Assembly (NCBI GenBank): GCA_937893605.1
Contig: CALBGG010000009.1
Span: 1-17,799 of the forward strand
Reading direction: 5' to 3'
Length of the DNA stretch: 17,799 nucleotides
From: an uncultured Clostridia bacterium
GTDB lineage: Bacteria; Bacillota; Clostridia; Oscillospirales; Oscillospiraceae
In this document: positions 15,269 to 17,799 of the stretch, piece after piece
Numbering within the stretch: position 1 is the stretch's first letter
Layout of the letters: every line of letters starts with the position of its first letter
Notes under the pieces: model-generated
What the model was told of the DNA's origin: nothing
The model's database searches: none
What the model saw: only the letters and a program-made list of their open reading frames with translations
Position numbers and translations under genes: made by a program

Positions 15269-16117
15269 ATGATGACAGAACGGTATAAATACACAAACGA
15301 TGGCTATCTTAATGAGAATTTTCGCCTTTTTCACCTGAGAGACAGCTCCGGACAGGAAAAGGATTTTCATTTTCACGAGTTTGACAAGCTTGTCATACTC
15401 ATATCCGGCAAGGTTGACTACACCGTTGAGGGTATGACATACAGGCTCAAGCCCTGGGATATCCTCCTTGTGCGCCACCATATGATCCACAAAGCGGCCA
15501 TTGATCTTTCAGTTCCGTATGAGCGAATAATAATATATCTTGACTCTGCATATGTTGAGCGCTTTGCACCCGAGGCCGGGCTTATGGACTGCTTTGCGGC
15601 GGCGGAAAAGCGCAGATATTGCCTCATGCGTCCGGACGATAACTGCGTTGAGCGCCTGAGGGACGCGCTGGAGCGCCTTGAGAAAACGCAGGGCGATGAG
15701 CTCTTCGGCGCGCAGCTGCTGCGCGGCACGATGCTTGTGCAGCTTCTGGTTCTCATAAACCGCATCATGCTCAGTGACAACAGCCATGAAAAGAACACCG
15801 GCGAGAGCGAAGGCAAGATCGCCCCGGCACTGTCGTATATAAACGAAAATCTTACAAGCGAGTTCAGCATCAATGACATGGCCGCCATGTGCTACATGAG
15901 CCGCTATCATTTCATGCGACTTTTTAAGGCTCAGACCGGCTGCACTGTACATAATTATATAAGACAAAAGCGGCTCGTCCTCGCCGCACGGCTTATACGT
16001 GAGGGAATGAGTGTGTCGGCTGCCGCAGTCGAATGCGGCTTTTCCGACTATTCGGCATTTCACCGTGCATTTACGAAGACCTTCCGCGTAAGCCCGGGAA
16101 AGATCAAAAATCAATAA
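15269..16117 (+). CDS. AraC-family transcriptional regulator with cupin sensor domain
   Basis: A 282-residue one-component regulator. Seen: an N-terminal cupin-like sensor with FHFHEFDKLVILISGKVDY near residue 35 and the PWDILLVRHHMIHKA turn near 70, then a C-terminal double helix-turn-helix of the AraC/XylS type from about residue 190. The first helix pair is FSINDMAAMCYMSRYHFMRLFK, and the second ends ECGFSDYSAFHRAFTKTFRVSPGK, the family signature. Two adjacent ATGs (15269 and 15272) share a GGGAG ribosome site. The later one has better spacing, and the protein is unaffected in substance. An upstream in-frame ATG at 15209 lies before the -10 box and is rejected. Divergent orientation suggests that it controls the symporter and itself in response to an imported small molecule. 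Confidence 0.92.
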   Translation: MMTERYKYTNDGYLNENFRLFHLRDSSGQEKDFHFHEFDKLVILISGKVDYTVEGMTYRLKPWDILLVRHHMIHKAAIDLSVPYERIIIYLDSAYVERFAPEAGLMDCFAAAEKRRYCLMRPDDNCVERLRDALERLEKTQGDELFGAQLLRGTMLVQLLVLINRIMLSDNSHEKNTGESEGKIAPALSYINENLTSEFSINDMAAMCYMSRYHFMRLFKAQTGCTVHNYIRQKRLVLAARLIREGMSVSAAAVECGFSDYSAFHRAFTKTFRVSPGKIKNQ

Positions 16118-16127
16118 TATTATGTAA

Positions 16128-16150
16128 ACCGCAGAGCGCTGCCCTGCGGT
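16128..16150. terminator. Weak hairpin between araC and the coat genes
   Basis: ACCGCAG (16128-16134) pairs with CTGCGGT (16144-16150) around a nine-base loop. On the minus strand it is followed by TTTACATAAT, a poor T tract. It is the only terminator-like element between these convergent genes. Confidence 0.4.
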
Positions 16151-16155
16151 GCCAA

Positions 16156-16407
16156 TTACGCTTGCGGAGCGGAGAATTTCTGCTTGATCTGATTAATTTG
16201 CTGCTGCTGAGCCTGCTCGGCGGAGTACCAGCCGTGGCCGGACATTTCCTTGTAAATGCTGTCCTGCATGCCCAGACTGTCGCCGAGAGCTGTGCAGAAC
16301 GCCTGATGGACATTCTCGGTGCTTGACTCGATAGCGCCGTGCATGAACAGATCGCACACACCCTTTGTCGTAAGCAGCAGGTTTTCCATAATGTCTCTGT
16401 CATTCAT
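16156..16407 (-). CDS. CotF-type spore coat protein
   Basis: An 83-residue protein resembling the short clostridial spore coat proteins of the CotF/coat-F group. Seen: the N-terminal MENLLLTTKGVCDLFMHG, the central STENVHQAF and ALGDSLGMQDSIYKEMSGHGWY, and a Gln/Lys-rich tail with AQQQQINQIKQKFS. All of it is helical in character and there is no signal peptide. AGGAGGG lies ahead of the ATG and overlaps the stop of the upstream 57-residue gene, so the two form an operon. Recognition rests on similarity to the family as remembered, not on a search. Its position in the coat or spore interior is unknown. Confidence 0.82.
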   Translation of the reverse strand: MNDRDIMENLLLTTKGVCDLFMHGAIESSTENVHQAFCTALGDSLGMQDSIYKEMSGHGWYSAEQAQQQQINQIKQKFSAPQA

Positions 16408-16419
16408 AATAAGCCCTCC

Positions 16420-16593
16420 TCAGACAAGATCATAAAACTGCTCGAACAGCTTTTGATTTCCGTTAATGAGCTGCTGCGCCTGACGTTTAAGTTCGGGATC
16501 GGTGAGCTGATTTGCCGCCAGACTGCACTGGGTCATGAGAAACCTCGTGTGGCCGAGCGCATCCTCGATATACAATAATTCTTTAGGTGTCAT
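16420..16593 (-). CDS. Small CotF-related protein, 57 residues
   Basis: A short gene starting MTPKELLYIEDALGHTRF and ending KLFEQFYDLV. GGGAGG sits eight bases before the ATG, and its stop codon TGA is part of the ribosome site (TGAGGAGG) of the coat gene that follows. The protein is predicted to be all-helical with several Gln residues (LKRQAQQLINGNQKLF). Clostridial genomes often have such a small partner upstream of the CotF-like coat gene, so a role in spore coat or spore assembly is inferred. A good ribosome site, tight spacing and the sigma-G-like promoter upstream argue that it is real despite its size. Confidence 0.8.
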   Translation of the reverse strand: MTPKELLYIEDALGHTRFLMTQCSLAANQLTDPELKRQAQQLINGNQKLFEQFYDLV

Positions 16594-16626
16594 CTGTTGA
16601 ACCTCCCATAAAATTTTGCCCGTTAT

Positions 16627-16656
16627 TATTATCCGACATGAGAGTCCGGTTATTCA
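16627..16656 (-). promoter_or_regulatory. Sigma-G-like forespore promoter for the coat genes
   Basis: On the minus strand TGAATA (16656-16651), a 17-base spacer and GATAATA (16633-16627). The Bacillus sigma-G consensus is TGAATA and CATACTA at 17-18 bases, so the -35 matches fully and the -10 at five of seven. It predicts a leader of about 27 bases. Confidence 0.4.
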
Positions 16657-16712
16657 CGGCGGAAAAAATTTTTTACCGGATTGACATTATATCGTGCCTG
16701 TCAGTCTTGAAT

Positions 16713-16740
16713 TTGACAAGCACTTGTGATATCCTATACT
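16713..16740 (+). promoter_or_regulatory. Sigma-A promoter for the flavodoxin-like gene
   Basis: Perfect TTGACA (16713-16718), a 16-base spacer and TATACT (16735-16740), about 32 bases before the ATG. A palindrome ACAAG-CA-CTTGT (16716-16727) overlaps the -35 box and spacer and may be an operator. Confidence 0.7.
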
Positions 16741-16771
16741 CAAATAAAAAACATACAGGGGGTATAGTTTT

Positions 16772-17275
16772 ATGTTCAGCGCAATAGTTTACAAGTCCAC
16801 GACCGGTTCCTGCAAAAGATACGCAGAGCTTCTCTCGGCACGCCTGCACATTCCGGCATTCCCTCTCGGCAAAGAGTATATTCCTGCCGACACGAAGATC
16901 ATTTTCGTCGGCTGGCTGTTTGCCGGCAAGATCATGGGCTATGAAAAGGCCGCGAAGAAGTATGATATCGGCGCAGTCGTTCAGGTCGGCATGAGCCCGG
17001 TATCGGCAAAGAGCGAGGAAGTCGGCCGCAAGAAGAATGCAATAAGCCCCGATATCCCTCTCTTTACCCGTCAGGGAGCCTTTGATATCAACAAGCTGCC
17101 GCCGCACTTCAGATTCATCATGAAGATCAAAAACAAGGAGATCGCCGCACGCTTTGAGGGCAAGGATAACCTTACCGACGCACAGAAGGCGACCTACAAG
17201 ATGGCATCCACCGGCGTCGGCGAGCCGCCCTGCTGGTGTGTTGACGATATCGTAAAATGGTGCGAGCAGCACTGA
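16772..17275 (+). CDS. Flavodoxin-domain protein
   Basis: A 167-residue flavodoxin-fold protein. Seen: an N-terminal strand and phosphate-binding loop, FSAIVYKSTTGSCKRYAELL (2-21), in which S9-T10-T11-G12 corresponds to the FMN-phosphate loop, and a second strand with a glycine turn, KIIFVGWLFAGKIMGYEKA (42-60). The C-terminal half is basic and then ends in a Cys/Trp-rich segment PPCWCVDD. Such proteins bind FMN and shuttle electrons, or act as flavodoxin-like oxidoreductases. GGGGG lies ten bases upstream of the ATG. The gene is monocistronic under its own promoter unless the downstream RNA candidate is its 3' extension. The physiological partner is unknown. The CWC pair close to the C-terminus is unusual. 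Confidence 0.8.
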   Translation: MFSAIVYKSTTGSCKRYAELLSARLHIPAFPLGKEYIPADTKIIFVGWLFAGKIMGYEKAAKKYDIGAVVQVGMSPVSAKSEEVGRKKNAISPDIPLFTRQGAFDINKLPPHFRFIMKIKNKEIAARFEGKDNLTDAQKATYKMASTGVGEPPCWCVDDIVKWCEQH

Positions 17276-17400
17276 TAAAGCAGTATTTCATTTATTGGGA
17301 GGGCTAAAGCCCGACCTGTTATTGAGATAGCCGCCATGTGCATCTGCTTATCGCTTTTGGAGCTGTGATACGCCGGAGCCCACATCGGAGTATCTGCTTC

Positions 17401-17457
17401 CCTGTTTCGGAAGCGATGCGCGGCACGTTTGGCAAGACCTGTTTCGGAATTGATGCG
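17401..17457 (+). repeat. Imperfect 20-base direct repeat inside the RNA candidate
   Basis: Bases 17401-17420 and 17438-17457 agree at 18 of 20 positions, sharing CCTGTTTCGGAA, then two different bases, then GATGCG. The copies are 37 bases apart. CCTGTT also occurs at 17315-17320 in a more diverged context. Confidence 0.85.
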
Positions 17458-17578
17458 GGGGGACTGACGCAGACTGTCCGCAGCGTCATCTGCGAAACCA
17501 AATAGCGCGCGCCGAAAACACGGCGTCGGCCGGAATTGAGCACTCCGCCCGGCAAAATGCTTTCGGCGCACAGATACC

Positions 17579-17611
17579 AAAAAGAGCACTTCTTAGGAAG
17601 CGCTCTTTTTT
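17579..17611 (+). terminator. Strong rho-independent terminator ending the RNA candidate
   Basis: AAAAAGAGC (17579-17587) with GCTCTTTTT (17602-17610) plus CTTC with GAAG, one A-C mismatch, a four-base loop and a T run. Confidence 0.9.
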
Positions 17612-17677
17612 ATTCCGAGCTGTCGTAAAGCTTGGTGTAAAATGACCGCTTAAAACCCCTGCAAACGGTAGATATCA

Positions 17678-17692
17678 TCCACATTTTGTGGA
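17678..17692. repeat. Inverted repeat TCCACA-TTT-TGTGGA
   Basis: A perfect six-base inverted repeat with a three-base centre. The left arm extends to TCATCCACA (17675-17683), one mismatch from the DnaA box TTATCCACA. The rest of 17613-17735 shows no gene that I can support. Confidence 0.5.
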
Positions 17693-17730
17693 AATCATCT
17701 GCATGGAGAAAATCCGTCAAACCATTGATA

Positions 17731-17769
17731 AATAAAGAAAATCCCGCAGTTTCAATGACTACGGGATTT
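17731..17769 (-). terminator. Minus-strand terminator after the tRNA
   Basis: On the minus strand a 12-bp stem (17769-17758 with 17750-17739, one T-G wobble) is followed by a T-rich tract over 17738-17731. It lies directly downstream of the tRNA 3' end. Confidence 0.75.
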
Positions 17770-17777
17770 GTTATACT

Positions 17778-17799
17778 TGGCGGAGAGTGTGGGATTCGA
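17778..17799 (-). tRNA. tRNA 3' end, probably tRNA-Ser (cut by window edge)
   Basis: The minus strand reads TTCGA-type T-loop end, then ATCCCAC, the acceptor strand ACTCTCC, discriminator G and an encoded CCA. The implied 5' strand GGAGAGT and G73 are typical of bacterial tRNA-Ser. The anticodon lies outside the window, so the identity is inferred. Confidence 0.75.

Larger units (their letters stand above)
17297..17612 (+). ncRNA. Candidate structured non-coding RNA, family not recognised
   Basis: This stretch has no plausible gene on either strand but is dense in stems and ends in a strong terminator. Seen: GGGC-TAAA-GCCC (17301-17312), ATGTG (17336-17340) with CACAT (17381-17385), TATCGCT with AGC and GATA (17349-17370), GCTTCC (17396-17401) with GGAAGC (17409-17414), GTTTCG (17441-17446) with CGAAAC (17493-17498) enclosing TGACGC and GCGTCA, and CGCCG with CGGCG around AAAACA (17511-17525). 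GTATCTG (17390-17396) can also pair with CAGATAC (17571-17577) beside the terminator. I looked for RNase P, tmRNA and SRP signatures and found none. A divergent 6S RNA is possible but cannot be shown. No clear promoter precedes it, so it could be the 3' part of the flavodoxin transcript. Confidence 0.45.

Noticed and set aside
17194..17589. Minus-strand open frames of 131 and 78 codons across the RNA candidate
   Set aside because: They have no good ribosome site and no known domain, they overlap the flavodoxin end, and they are dominated by Arg/Ser/Pro residues expected from noncoding G+C-rich DNA.
17297..17612. RNase P, tmRNA or SRP RNA
   Set aside because: None of the expected conserved blocks are present, such as GGAAAGTCC for RNase P, a tRNA-like end for tmRNA, or the GGTCAGG/GGAAGGAAGCA loop for SRP.

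Overview
The window looks like chromosomal DNA from an anaerobic, endospore-forming member of the Clostridia, probably an Oscillospirales-type gut lineage. The evidence is a spoIIAA-spoIIAB-sigF operon, CotF-type spore coat genes, a T-box ahead of valS, a DegV protein, a compact clostridial thioredoxin reductase-like flavoprotein beside thioredoxin, strong AGGAGG ribosome sites, and G+C-rich third codon positions next to A+T-rich intergenic DNA. The lineage is inferred, not proven.

Layout. Bases 1-2185 (minus) hold glnS followed by a mogA-type molybdopterin gene, read as an operon. A divergent promoter region leads on the plus strand to a thioredoxin reductase-like gene and trxA, closed by a strong hairpin whose left arm contains the -10 box of the next gene, degV. 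Then come a complete valine T-box leader and valS (4447-7430), the spoIIA sporulation operon with overlapping genes (7450-8960), a MATE exporter (9082-10470), and pcrA with a promoter that abuts its start codon, followed by a DMT exporter (10504-13763). A bidirectional terminator separates these from a minus-strand dicarboxylate/amino-acid:cation symporter (13844-15139). An AraC regulator is divergent from the symporter, and their shared control region carries TTTGCAAAG motifs. Two small minus-strand coat genes (one of only 57 codons) follow, with a sigma-G-like promoter, then a flavodoxin-like gene.

The end of the window (17276-17777) has no credible protein gene. It contains a roughly 315-base hairpin-rich segment with an imperfect 20-base direct repeat and a strong terminator, which is a candidate structured non-coding RNA. 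After it come a small inverted repeat, a minus-strand terminator and the 3' end of a tRNA, probably tRNA-Ser, cut by the window edge.

Functional threads. Translation: glnS, T-box-controlled valS, tRNA. Sporulation: the SpoIIAA/SpoIIAB/sigma-F switch and coat proteins. Thiol redox: thioredoxin with a reductase that lacks the usual NADPH motifs, plus a flavodoxin-like protein. Transport: MATE, DMT and symporter. The less ordinary items are the reductase, the symporter's altered substrate-site residues, the terminator/promoter overlap, the possible leaderless pcrA mRNA, the AraC operator candidates and the unidentified RNA candidate. I see no phage, CRISPR array, insertion sequence or defence island.
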